A program made the translations under genes and the position numbers. From positions 168,907,275-168,971,274 of the forward strand of contig NC_067472.1 of assembly GCF_947179515.1 (NCBI RefSeq): a stretch of 64,000 nt of DNA, in the 5' to 3' direction. Below, piece by piece: positions 12,980 to 24,367 of the stretch. Numbering within the stretch: the stretch's first letter is position 1; each line of letters begins with the position of its first letter. The notes under the pieces are model-generated. The model ran no database searches. It had not been told where the DNA came from and was given only the letters and a program-made list of their open reading frames with translations. The DNA is from Apodemus sylvaticus (Eukaryota > Chordata > Mammalia > Rodentia > Muridae).

Positions 12980-14260
12980 CTTACCACTTTAGCCACTTGG
13001 AAGTGTACTAGCCTGTAGCTTTTGTTTCATTTTGGTTTTGTCCAGCCTCCTGGTCCAGTTCCAGAACCTTCTCTGGTGGGGCAGAGGCTGCCGAGGCGGA
13101 TCCGTGCTGTCATCTGGCTCAGTGAGTCACACCTTCTAACCACTGCGGAGCGCTCCCCTCTGCCAATGGCCGCCTGGGGTTTATCCACCCATCACCTGGG
13201 GAGTTTCCACTTTTGTCCTTGCCAGTTCTGGTGCTGTGATCACTCATATATATGTTTTGGATGGAACAATGATTTTCAGCTCCGTGGGATCTGCATCAGG
13301 TGTAGACTTAGTTAGCTTATTGAGAAAGCATCAAGCTTCTAGAAAACTGACCTCGTATCTCAGCCCCAGAGATTATAAACCAGGCTGAGGAACTTCTTGA
13401 AGCGTCCTCAGTGGCATAAGAAGACACAACTGAGGGCCGTGGAAGTTTGGAGCACTTCAGTGCTGTGTATCCTTCACAGAGGAAAAACCTCTAACAGGGC
13501 ATCTGCAGCAGTTCTTGTGGGACCTGGGATAGGAGTCATGTTTTCAAGAGACAGTTGCGGCCAAAAGCAGAAGCAATTCTATCCAGTTTTCCTTTTTCTG
13601 GTGCTTTCATACTGTGACTAACACACCTCTGTGTTTGGCATATCAGGAACCATGGCCGAGCCCAGACAACCACGACTCTGAAGTCTAGGCTTTGCCATAA
13701 AGTCTGGCAAAGGTCTGTTCACTATCTCAGAATAAAACTACAATTTTACCCTGGATTTTTCTTGGAAAACTTCATTTTGAGGTCAGGTGGGGAGGTGTGG
13801 AGTGGATGCCTGTAATTCCGACACTTGAGAAGCAAAGACAGGTGAGGCAAACCCGGGGCTCCGTAGCACATTCCAGAACAGTTGAGACGACATACTGAGA
13901 CCTGCCTCTAAAAGTTAGCTTCATTCTGAGGCCTCCAAGAAAATCTGTAACATTTTAAAATTCTGAATAACTTTTAGGATATTCCAAATTTCCTCGATGT
14001 GACTGTGAGATGCACCAACTCTGTTCAGCTTGGGCGAAGGCGTGTTCACTCTTATCACTGAAAACTCACTCCTGTGACACAGGGTTCGGTTGGCAAGTCC
14101 TTATAACAGTCGCTCGCTCCAGTTTCGGCCTCTTCTCTTGGTTACTCCTTGACTCCTCGGTGTCTCCACAGCTGGCAGCTGGTTAGACTTTGTGGGGTTA
14201 TTTCAAGAACTGAAGCTGTCCTCTGGCTGCCTGGGAAGTGGTCGGCACAATCCCAATAAT
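12980..14260. other. Intergenic, no gene recognised
   Basis: An old B1-like monomer lies at about 13785-13920. The rest shows no coding or family signature I can name. Confidence 0.5.
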
Positions 14261-14261
14261 G

Positions 14262-14357
14262 TAACAACAACAACAACAACAACAATAGCAATGCTAATAA
14301 TAATAATAGTAGTAGTAATAATAGTTGTTATTGTTAGTAGTAGTAGTATCATTATTA
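14262..14357. repeat. (AAC)n/(AAT)n/(AGT)n trinucleotide tract
   Basis: Compound trinucleotide repeat: AAC units, then AAT/AGT and GTT/AGT units. Confidence 0.9.
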
Positions 14358-14369
14358 TGGGATGGCCAT

Positions 14370-14945
14370 GTGTACTTTCTATAGATGTGCCCACAAAGCC
14401 ACACCTCCTAATCCATGTGAGCATTTGGGGACCATTCTCATTCAAACTATCACACAACCCAAGTGTCCATCAGTGAGTAAACAAAGAATATGGTATATCC
14501 ATAATGTAGACTAGTCACTTACTGTCTTAGTTTTTTCTCCTGTTACTGTGATAACATACCCTAACAAAACTGACTTAAGATAGAGTTTGCTTGGTCCACA
14601 GTTCTAGATTACAGTCCATCGGGGCAGCAGGTACCTGAAGTGACTGTCACATCGTGCCCACAGCCACGAGCAGAGAGCAACGAACCAATGCATGTCTGAG
14701 GTCGACTCACCTTTTCACGCTTATGCAACCCTGGATCCTCTTCTCAGGAAGTAGTGCCACCCACAGTGGGCAGATCCTCCCACTCATCGAGACAATCCCC
14801 TAAAGATATGCCTGCAAATCCATGCCCCTAATCCACATGAGCCTTTGGAGACATTCTAATTCAGACTATCACACAATCCAAATGTCTGTCAGAGAGTGTA
14901 CAGAGACTATGGTACGTCCATAATGTGGAATAGTATTTAGCCACA
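14370..14945. repeat. Diverged direct duplication flanking an MT-type LTR
   Basis: 14370-14520 and 14790-14945 share order and wording, for example tcaaactatcacacaaccca versus tcagactatcacacaatcca and ggtatatccataatgtaga versus ggtacgtccataatgtgga. A reverse MT-type LTR at about 14522-14790 lies between. Confidence 0.65.
14522..14790 (-). mobile_element. MT-type MaLR LTR fragment
   Basis: Reverse orientation: starts ctgtcttagttttttctcc, tgttactgtgataacatacc, the standard reversed 3' end of this LTR class. Confidence 0.65.
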
Positions 14946-14949
14946 AAAA

Positions 14950-17900
14950 AGAAAGGGCAGTGCCTTCGATGATGCTGACGGTTCAGCATGTCATATTCTG
15001 TTTGTGCAGAACACTAGACAAATCCAAGGTACAAAAAAGAAGACTTGTGGTTTCCCAGGGCTGAAGCAGGGTAAGAAACAGGGAGGATTACTTCACAATT
15101 AAGAGAGTTCCTTGAGGACAACTCTCCTGGAGCTATGATGTAGAACCAATGGCAGTGCAATACTTTGGTGTGCTTAGTAACTCTAGGTTGAAACCATCTT
15201 TTCCTGAGATGACCTCCACTGCTCCGTCTTCCTGCTCCCACCTCCCAAGTACTGAGATGACAGGAGATCACCTCCAGGCTTCGCTGTGCGCTTTTAAGTC
15301 CTTTCCTGTGTGCTTTGTGTCACTTCAGTGAGGGTCTCGAATGTGTGGCCTGGGAAGAGGCGAGGGCCTGCTCCACTCCTACAGCCTGGGCTTCCTGCCC
15401 TGTCACTTTCTCCCATGGGCCTAGACTGGCCGTGCCCTTGACCTTAGAGAACCATTTCTTAGTAAGCCCTGCCCCTCACTTGTGACCTCCTATGGCCAAA
15501 CTGCCAACAGTCCCATCCCAATGTCTGGGATGGGACTGTCAGAAATGTGGCCACAGAGGCGGTTTAAAGCTTTCTATCTTCACCATTTTGAGGAGACACC
15601 TGTCTTCACACTGAAGAGGAAGTCGTGAATCTGAGCAGCGTGGAGTGCCTCCATTGTACCGGACAACTTGGAAGAGCTCACTGCACACTCACCGTGGGAC
15701 TAGAGTAGAACCGAATTTTCCAGAACCTACTGTTAATGATGGTTCTTAAACGCTTTGACCTCCCTTCTAGCCCACCACCCACCAGAGATAGTGGGAAAGA
15801 AAGGATACTGAGGAAGTGAACCTGTTTAGAAATGGTTCTTCGGAGCCAATCCCATCTGCGTTGTCAGGAAATCCACAGTTCAGTTCACAGGCCAGCAGCA
15901 GGAGCTCTATCTGGTCAAAGACACTTCACAGATGCACCAGCAGTCCAGTTGAGTAGTGTCAGGATAGTAAAAATGAATCAGCAGTGGTGACATTACCTAG
16001 CTGAGACAGCCAGGCCTCAGCCTCAGCACAAGTCAGCAGGAGGGACCAGGAGGCATGCCAGGAGTTTTCCATTGTGCCTCTCTTGACAGAGGGAAGATCA
16101 GTCAAGACTCAAAACCAGCCAGGTTTAGCTATGCAAGCAAGCCAAGCTCAGCCTCCGTCACAGTCTGTTGGGTCTATTTATACTCCCTCCAAACATCACA
16201 TGACCTCCACGGGTCTTGTCTCAGCACACGTGTCTGTCTCAGCTGACATCACTCTGCCAATCAGCCTGAGTCCTCAAAAGCAGCAAGAAGCCACAGCACA
16301 CCACCAAACGGTTTTTGGTGTTTCTCTCTGTGGAGTCCCCGACAAATGCAGCTCAACTACGCAATGTAAGGCGGACCAATACATGTGTGGTGTTGGTGAA
16401 GAATCCTTCATCACGTGTCCTTTCACGTGCTTGCTTTAGCAGGACATCCTCTCTCCTGTGTCTGCTTCAGCAAAACATTTCTACATGAGCCTGCCTCAGC
16501 CTTTCACCTGTGTCCACTTCAGGACAATACTCCATGTTTGTTCCAGCGAGACAGCATCCAGCACAACCGAGTCTCCAAATAACCCTTAAGCTTCCACTAC
16601 ACTAGGGCGTAAAAGAAAGATTGCTTTTCAACATAGGCTCTCCTCCATTGCCCATGCTGACCTAGAACTCCTAGGCCCAAGTGGTTCTCCCATCTCAGCC
16701 TCCCTCGTCCTGGGACATCGACCACCAGACAAAGTCTCTAAACACGGATCCCTGAAGTCACATGTGGGCCACACCTGAGAGAGGCCATGAGTCCTTGTCA
16801 TATGGAAGGGCTTTGGCTCCTCACTCATCATACACAATGAGTGCACAATGTAACTGAGACACTGTCAACAACCGCTGCGGCCATATCGATATTCGTGATA
16901 TTCAATATTCAGTCAACAGTCATGATTTTCCCAATTTCTTCTCTACTTAAATACTATGCGATGCCAATTCCTCTCCGTGCACCCTTTCAATCCGGCTATG
17001 TGAACCTACAAGTCTCCTCCCATGCGTGCAGCAGCCCCCCTGCCAGGTGACACCCCCTCGCTCCAGATACATTTTTTTGTCAGTTCAGTAAAAAGGGCAA
17101 TTGGCGGGCACTGTGTGTTCAAAGTTCCTGGTCTCTCTGCAGCACTGACTATGGGTGCTCGCCCCTGCTTTTATTCTGGGACGATGTGACTGGTCCTTTC
17201 TGTGGGACTGTCATTGTCCCTTCATGCCATTTATTTCCTGTAGACTCATGCATATGTCTCAGCATGGGCTAACATCTGTAAATGAATTTCCCAGTGTCCC
17301 CCATACAGTGGTGAGCGGAGCTCATGACCATCGCTAAGCAAGAGTACAGAATTTACAAGTCTCTGAGAACTGCCAGAAACAGACACGGGTCGCTTCCTTT
17401 TCTTTCTGCCCTTGCTGCTCTCTGGGAACGGATGAAACACACTGACTTGAGCAACAAGGGGCCTAATAGCAAGATGGTCCCAACATCTCCCTCAAAACAC
17501 AAAAGTTTTGCTCTCTGAGTACTAAGGTTCAGCCCCAGGAGGGTTCAGGTGTGGAGGCGTCCCAGGAAGAAGATCAACATGATCTGAGGGTGAATCGGGA
17601 GGGCTGTGTGTATTGAAAAATAGGCTACACCCTTTATGCCCCATATTTGCAGAGTAGCTCAATCACAGGCAATGTCGAAAGCAGACGGAATGATTCCAGG
17701 AGGCGTATCGCCTTTTTAGACCGTTTTTAACCCACTGAGGCCTCATTGTTCGATGTCCAGAATGAGAAAGAGAATCAACTGCATTACAGTATTTTTCTTT
17801 GAAGCAAAAGCAAAAGGTTTAGCAAACTTCTAGGCATTTTGTCCTAAGGTTGGACGACCTCGCTCAGCGCCCCTTGCACTCCCTCCGGCCCTCGTGGTCA

Positions 17901-18730
17901 GGACATGCTGGACACTGAGTCCTGAGCAGCAAACACGAGGGCACATCTCATTCCTCAAGGGGCACGATGCAGGGTCTGTCCCGCGTGGTGTAGTAAGCAC
18001 TGAGCTGTTTCCTAACTGTGTCCTGTGTGCCTTAGTCTTCCTGTGTGGACGTGTTCTCCTCATAAGCTCCCCAAGGGAAGGTCCCGGCACCTCACTCGTC
18101 TTCCCTCACGCCATAGCATCCTAGTTCCTTCAAGGTGTGACCCTGTGTATGGCAAAGGGGGTCAAGCAGTCTCACTTCTTAACAGAATCTGCTTCTCCTG
18201 GGCCGTACCAGGTTCTGCCATTCGCCCTGTAAGCCACATACCCAGGGAATCAACTGAAGGCCCTGAGGCACAGTAATTGACTGACTTCTAGCCCTCAGCT
18301 GCCAGGCCTCAGGCTCTGGGCCTGAGCTCACTGCTTCTCTGGTTTGTGTGCTTTCGTCCTTGGGACCAGCTATAAGTGCCTCAGAGTTTCTAGGACCATA
18401 CAGCTTTAACTTCTCTATTCTTGGTTCAAACAAGGGGCACGAAGGGGATTTTTGGGTAGGAGTAGGCAGTGCTATCGCAGTCTACGTTTCCCCATGGTGG
18501 AGATTTTTTTCCAAAGACTTATTTTGTTTAGAGAGGTTGACACTGTGTATTTATCTACATCCTCTACCGATGCTCACACACAAACCCCCAGAGGTTAAAA
18601 GCATAAGGAGACTCCCATAATGCATTGTGAGAGTCACCAAAGATGAGGGGGAAGGTGGCCGGAGAACTGTGAGCCTCCGTGTCAATGTGCCTGAGCACTG
18701 TCAAGCAGCCATGGTCGCCATGTGGTCCAC
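14950..18730. other. Intergenic, mostly unique-looking sequence
   Basis: 3.8 kb with no SINE I could recognise, no supported exon and one perfect hairpin (15507-15539). Longest frames are 60-121 codons with no domain. This is the lowest repeat density in the left half. Confidence 0.5.
15507..15539. repeat. Perfect 14-bp inverted repeat (hairpin)
   Basis: acagtcccatccca, a 5-nt spacer atgtc, then tgggatgggactgt. Both arms match at all 14 positions. Confidence 0.9.
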
Positions 18731-18731
18731 G

Positions 18732-19350
18732 CAGCCTGAGTGTGACGGTTTGAGGAAGAATGGTCCCCACAGAAGCATATATTTGAATGACTAGTCATCA
18801 AAGAGTGACGTGCGGCCTTGTTGAGGTGATGTGTTATTGGGGGTAGGCCCAGTGTCCAGCCTGTCCCTGCTCTCCTCTCTGTCTCCGTCTCTCTCCTATC
18901 TCTCGCTGTTTCCCTGTCTCTCTGTCTCTATGTCTCTGTCTATCTCCCTGTCTCTGTCTCTCTGTGTCTCTGTGTTTGTCTCTGTGTCTCACTGTCTCTT
19001 CTCGGTCTCTGTCTTTGTCTGTCTCTGTCTTTATGTATCTCTCTGTCTCTATCTCTCTCTGTCTCTGTGTCTCTGTCAGTCTCTCTGTCTCTGTCCCTTT
19101 GTCTCTTGGTCTCTGTCTGTGTGTTTCTGTCTCTCTGTTTGTCTCTCTGTGTCTCTGTCTCTGTCTCTCTCCTCCTTTGGACCAGGATGTAGAACTCTCA
19201 GCCCCTTCTCCAGTACCATGCCTGCCTGCCACCATGCTCCCCACCGCGGTGACAATGGACTCATCTCTGAAACTATAAGCAAGCCCCCCCCCCCCAGTTA
19301 AATGTTTTCTTTCACAAGAGTTGCCTCGGTCATGGTGTACAGTAATACAC
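18732..19350 (+). mobile_element. MaLR LTR with internal (TCTCTG)n expansion
   Basis: 5' part tgtgacggtttgaggaagaa and 3' part gttgcctcggtcatggtgt are LTR-like. The middle, about 18870-19172, is an expanded TCTCTG/TCTGTC tract, and a 13-base C run lies near 19284. Confidence 0.6.
18870..19172. repeat. (TCTCTG)n low-complexity tract
   Basis: About 300 bp of TCTCTG/TCTGTC units, producing Ser/Leu-rich frames on one strand and Arg/Glu-rich frames on the other. Confidence 0.95.
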
Positions 19351-20049
19351 AGTATACACAGTGATACAGTAATACAGTGACGAACTCACTAGTCTGTACT
19401 GCCATAGTTTGCATTTCAGTGTTTGCTACAGAAGCAAGGCCCTGACTTAGGTTCGTAAGTAAACGTTTCTGTGAGTCGTAAGTAGACCCCAGAGGCTAAG
19501 CCTAGATCGTGCTCAGGGCTTTTTATAACGCTTCTTCTTGCGTGCTTCCAGACTGCCTTCTTCAGCACTGAGAGTTTCAGTTTCATCACATCTCCAAATG
19601 GTCCCTCCAAGCAATAACAACAAGCGAACAAAAAACATTTGACTTTTGCCTCTTACTGAGCAAGTTTACGGAACCAAGTGGATGATCAAGAGTTTGTTGT
19701 CTTACTTTTCTATTGTGATAAAGGCCATAACCAAAAGCCACCTGGGAAGGAACGGTCTTACGACAATTAGGTCCCACTCTGTCACTGACAGAGGTCAAGG
19801 CAGGAGCTCAAGGTAGGAACCTGCAAGCAGGAACTGAAGCAGAGACCACAGAGGACACCCTGAAGCCTGTGTCATGCTCAGCCTGCTTTCTTATCCAGGT
19901 CAGGACCACCTGCCCAGGGGCGGCACCGCGTGTCCACAGTGAGCTGAATGCTGACCTAGCACCCATTAATGCTACAGGACAGTCATGTATATATGAACAC
20001 TATTGCTTTCTTCAATCAAGCCCACCAGAAGAGAGCATCGGATCCCATT

Positions 20050-20147
20050 AACAATGATTGTGAGCCATCATGTGGTTGCTAGGAATTGAACTCAGGACCT
20101 CTGGAAGAGCAATCGTGCTCTTAACCACTAAGCCATCTCTCCAGCCC
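20050..20147 (-). mobile_element. B2 SINE, truncated
   Basis: Reverse B2 body from tgattgtgagccatcatgtg to ccatctctccagccc. Confidence 0.9.
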
Positions 20148-20170
20148 AGGACAGTCTTCCCCACCCCCCA

Positions 20171-20305
20171 AGAAGGGGTTTCTCTGTGTAGCCCTGGCTG
20201 TCCTGGAACTCACTCTGTAGACCAGGCTGACCTCAAACACAGAAATCCACCTGCCTCTGCCTCCCAAGTGCTGGGATTAAAGGTGTGTGCCACCCCTGCC
20301 CGGCT
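20171..20305 (-). mobile_element. B1 SINE
   Basis: Reverse B1 from aaggggtttctctgtgtagc to cctgcccggct. Confidence 0.92.
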
Positions 20306-20507
20306 AGGACAGTCTTATAGAAGTCTATCAATATTCCCTCTTTCCAGAGATGCCTAGGGTTGTGTCAAGTTTATAAAAACAAGTAAATTTATAATTTTCT
20401 AACTATTATTGTATTTGTAGACAATATGAGAAGCACAAGGGTTTGGATCCTTTTGTTTGCTTTTGTTTTATTAATCTATAAAATATGGTTAAGAAATTAA
20501 AACTTGC

Positions 20508-20745
20508 CAGGCAGTGATGGCACATGCCTTTAATCCCAACACTCGAGAGACAGAGGCAGGTGTATCTCTAAGTTAGAGGCCAGCCTGATCTACATAGTTA
20601 GTTCCAGGACAGCCAAGGATACACAGAGAGACCCTGTCTTAAAAGACAAAAGAAAGAAAAGAGAGGGGGGAGGGGAGAGAGAGAAGGGGGGGGGGGGGGA
20701 AAGGAGAGGGGAGGGGGGAGAGGAGAGTAGAGGAGAAAAGAAATT
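20508..20745 (+). mobile_element. B1 SINE with GA/G-rich tail
   Basis: B1 from ccaggcagtgatggcacatg to accctgtctt, then a purine tract with a run of 13 G near 20687. Confidence 0.9.
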
Positions 20746-20749
20746 ATCA

Positions 20750-22290
20750 GTGACGATAGGTATCCGGTGAAGGGTGAGTTTGATGGCCCCAAGCTACCCA
20801 AGCACCTGTGACACATCACCTAATACAACTGATTTATAAGAACAGGTTTACTTTGCTCCACAGTGTCTGCCCACAGTTACCGGATCCTGCTGCCTTTAGG
20901 CTTATGAGGAGGAACACAGGGGGAGCCTGTGTGGAACAAGGCAGCTCACAGAGAGTCCAGGAACTCTGAGACTGGAAAATCTTTTCTGAGAGGGGAAATC
21001 ACTGGGGCCCAATTTCCTTCAAAGGCACATCCCTACCATCTGCTGCACATCTGGAGGGCGAAGTGGAGCTGTGATTAATAGGTTCCACAGGGTTCTAATC
21101 CAGCCCGGAATGCTGGGAGTGAGACCGCTTGGGTAGCCCTCACAGGGCAGGTAGCCGAGATCCCAGGTCTCTCGTCAGCTACTGCAGCAGTGCCAGTGGC
21201 AGAGGGGAGGCGGCAGCAGCTGTGTGTGAGCCTGGCCAGCCAAGGTGCATCCAAGTGATTCATCCTGACGATGAATGCTTCAGGAGAGAGAACTCTTCCC
21301 CAAGTGTTACAGCTCAGAAAACAGCTCCTCAGAAGATCCTCTTGTGCGCCTGACTCCATGTGGACAGAGACTATATAAAGAATGAGGAGTCCGGTGGGTA
21401 GGACTTAGAGGTAGGGGATTCCTATTGAGATGTTAGAGATGCTCTATTTGCATGGGGAAGGACTCTAGGTGTTCAATACGTGACTGACTGCCCACGGTCG
21501 TCTCAGTGGGGTGTCATGGTTACATGTTCCAGAGCAGGGACAGGAATGGGTAGAGAAGGGCTCCCCTCCTGTAGACCACAAGACTCTGAGATTCCTGGGG
21601 TCTGAGCTCACTCAGCCTAACCAGGTCTTCTGTCGGGCGGCACGGCCCACTTGCCCCACCCTCTACCTCCCAAGTGATCTCACTTCCTCCCATCTAGCCA
21701 CACCTCCCCAAGGTCCCAGCCTCTCCTAATATGGCCCTAGGCTGATAACCAAACCTTCAACATACAGGCCTGAGACACTCCTGACTGCAGCTAATGCTGG
21801 ACACAAAATCAACAGCTCAATGGCTCAGCCGGTGGGGTGTGCTTGTCTATCGAGCATGAAGTAGGCATGGTGGTGCCCACCTGTAACCCCAGCTCTCGGG
21901 AGGTGGAAGCAGGAGGATCATCAAGGCCAGCTTGTGCCACATGTCAAATCCAAAGCCAGCCAGGGTTGTCTGCAAAGCCCAGAGCCCCATCCTCATCCCC
22001 TGCCAAAGCCTGTTCTGTTGGAAATGTGCATGATGGGACCACTGGATCCATGAAAAGCTCCAAGAGTTCCTCTTTCCCAGGACTGCATCTCCAGGCTGAG
22101 GTTGTCCTGTCTGCCTGGGACAAGAGCATGGTGAGGAATAGAGGCCTTAGCTAACCCACAAAGAAGCAAAATTACTGGAGCAAGAGAAACCTGGCTACAA
22201 GGGAGTCGGGTGCCGAGGGTGTTTGCTACCGCAGCATAACCCAGCTTGTCCTAATACAGATGCCAGCAAAGCAGAAATGGATAGGTGTTC
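20750..22290. other. Intergenic with weak SINE fragment
   Basis: An ID/B1-like fragment at about 21865-21960 (gcatggtggtgcccacctgt). Otherwise no gene or named repeat. Confidence 0.5.
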
Positions 22291-22292
22291 TA

Positions 22293-22683
22293 CTGGCTGG
22301 TGTTGCGTGTCAATTTGACACAGGCTGGACTTATCACAAAATAGCTTCAGGTGAGGCAATGCCTCCACGAGATCCAGCTGTGGGGCATTTTCTCAATTAG
22401 TGATCAGGGAGGAGGGCCCCTTGTGGGTGGTGCCATCCCTGGGCTGGTGCTCTTGGGTTCTATAAGAAAGCATGCTGAGCAAGCCAGGGGAAGCAAGCCA
22501 GTAAGAAACATCCCTCCCATGGCCTCTGCAACAGCTCCTGCTTCCTGACCTGCTTGAGTTCCAGTCCTGACTTCCTTTGGTGATAAACAGCAATGTGGAA
22601 GTGTAAGTTGAATAAACCCTTTCCTCCCCAACTTGCTTCTTGATCATGATGTTTGTGCAGGAATAGAAAACCTGACTAAGACA
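22293..22683 (+). mobile_element. Solo MT-type MaLR LTR
   Basis: Near-complete LTR: starts gctggtgttgcgtgtcaatt, has ttctataagaaagc and ataaaccctttcctcccc, ends cctgactaagaca. Confidence 0.75.
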
Positions 22684-22689
22684 GGTGTG

Positions 22690-23480
22690 TTGAGGCCTAG
22701 GTAACTGGTGCCTGTCTAGCCAGCCCTTTGAAGGATTACTAATGTTATCAGGAAACTCTCTCATGCCCGAGAAGATTGCAGATTCTGTTATGTTCTGTGC
22801 TTTGGTGTTCTTCGAAACCAGTCACAATAGAAGTTAGTCAGAACTGCTTTGTATAGTTAGCCACAATAAGCAAGGACCTGAACCAACAGCCCAGTGGCAC
22901 TTTCTGCACCTACTTATGATCTTTTATAGGTTTGCTTCTATAAGCTGCCCCTGGGATGAACCCCAAGATTAGAGAGACACCTGCACCAATATAAAAAGCT
23001 ATTTGGAGTAAAACTTCTATTTTGAGTAGGGGTCGAATAAAGTCTAAATTCCCAAGACCTCCCTGGGAACTTGACAGAAAGACACATATACATCCTGGTT
23101 GGCAAGTTAAGATGTGAATGTTAGGCAAGCCAAGTCCCGCCCCAAAGGTAAATAACCCAAGCAACGAGAACAGGATTTATGGACAACAAACACTTGTTTC
23201 TAAGGAAGTTCCCTATCCCCAAGTCCTTATTAGTGGAATCAGTTGGCACAGATATTTGTGGACCTCTGGCTTAAAAGCTCTGTAGAATTCTGGCTGGTGG
23301 TCACAGTTTAGCTCCTGAGTTTATACTGCATCCCTGATCTTGGGGTGTGTCTTCAGTGAACCAGCCCTATTTGACTGAAATTGGTATCTGGGCAGTTTGT
23401 GCAGTGATTCGAGACCCCAGCAGATGGATTAATGCATACATGAACGCACTCGGGGGTGGGCAGATATAGGGATGGGCTCA
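22690..23480. mobile_element. Probable ERV/LTR remnant
   Basis: AT-rich sequence ending with a TATA-like ggcttaaaagctctgtag and an LTR-like downstream portion. The composition suggests a retroviral LTR, but I cannot name the family. Confidence 0.35.
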
Positions 23481-23544
23481 CAAATTTTTCTCTGATCTGG
23501 AAACAGATGAAGCCATGTCTCAACACACTTGTAGGAACCAGGCT

Positions 23545-23857
23545 TGGAAAAACAGGGCTCTGACCTTTATTTCCTATTGTTACAGTTCACCTAGTCAAAG
23601 GAGGGTAATCCAGTTAGGAGACAGAGACATCAGATGAAGGGAAGTGCGGAAGAGAGATGAGGAGGAGGGGGCCGGGGGCAAGGAGGAGAACAGAGGCAAG
23701 GCCAGGGCAGAGGCGGCAACGATGGGGAGAGATGGGAAGAGACGGAAGAAAACTGAAGAGGCCTGGGCTTTTGGGGATTGGAAAGGAGTTTCTGGGGAGG
23801 AGCAGGGCAGAAACTAGAAAACCTGCCAAGAGTTGAGGCAGGAAGGGACCTACGGCC
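23545..23857 (-). other. Odad1: Odad1 3' untranslated region and polyadenylation signal
   Basis: An AATAAA hexamer on the minus strand lies at 23566-23571, about 290 nt past the stop. The intervening sequence is purine-rich on the plus strand (pyrimidine-rich in the transcript). The cleavage point near 23545 is inferred. Confidence 0.65.
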
Positions 23858-24367
23858 CTAGTTGTAGCCCCTCGAGTCCTTGCTAGTAGAGGAACTAGGC
23901 CTGGAGGCGGGGACAGCGCTGGATGCGTGGCCACTGCTGGAACTGAGGCCTCGACTCAACTCCGATCCCATGCTTTGGCTGTGAAGGCCGCCTGCTATGC
24001 TCTCTCGGCCTCTGCTGGTCTCTAGGTAGCCAGTGGACCCCAGGTAGCTGCTGGAGCTGGTGTGCTTGAAGCCCCCACGGCCCCCCTGAGAGCCCCGGCT
24101 GGACACAGGCATTCCACTGGCGCTGGCCGAAGCCAAGGTCACAGGGCCTACAGCAGAGGCAGAGTCCCCAAAGGTGACATGGCTTACGGAGCCAGTGCCA
24201 CGGCCTCGGGCCGTCTTGTGGCTCAGGATGGACTCAGGGACTGTACTGGTTCTCCTCGAATGTATGGGGCCGGTGGTGGCCAGGGAGATCTGTGGGCTGG
24301 AGAGAGTCAGGCTTGGGCTGCTGTCCAGCTTCTTTTGGGACTCCTCCTCGTCGTCCTGGACCTGCAG
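23858..24367 (-). CDS. Odad1: Odad1 coding exon 14 and stop (aa 528-696)
   Basis: Ser/Gly/Thr-rich low-complexity tail with VPESILSHKTARGRG, SHVTFGD and SSYLGSTGYLETSRGRES, matching features of the human tail. The acceptor is a tandem CAGCTGCAG, so the exon may start at 24367 (used here) or 24361, a two-codon difference. The TAG stop is at 23858-23860. Confidence 0.92.
   Translation of the reverse strand: MQVQDDEEESQKKLDSSPSLTLSSPQISLATTGPIHSRRTSTVPESILSHKTARGRGTGSVSHVTFGDSASAVGPVTLASASASGMPVSSRGSQGGRGGFKHTSSSSYLGSTGYLETSRGRESIAGGLHSQSMGSELSRGLSSSSGHASSAVPASRPSSSTSKDSRGYN

Larger units (their letters stand above)
19697..20375 (-). mobile_element. MT-type MaLR LTR interrupted by B2 and B1
   Basis: Reverse LTR: starts tcttacttttctattgtgat and its far end, gttgtgtcaagtttataaaa, resumes after two SINEs (20050-20147, 20171-20305). 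The phrase aggacagtc occurs at all three junctions. Confidence 0.65.

Noticed and set aside
18831..19301. Long Ser/Leu/Cys-rich and Arg/Glu-rich open frames on both strands
   Set aside because: They come from the TCTCTG tract; the absence of stops follows from composition, with no start context, splice site or conservation.
22910..23164. 84-codon hydrophobic frame, at first glance a membrane protein
   Set aside because: Lies in AT-rich LTR-like sequence; no family match, start or splice support.
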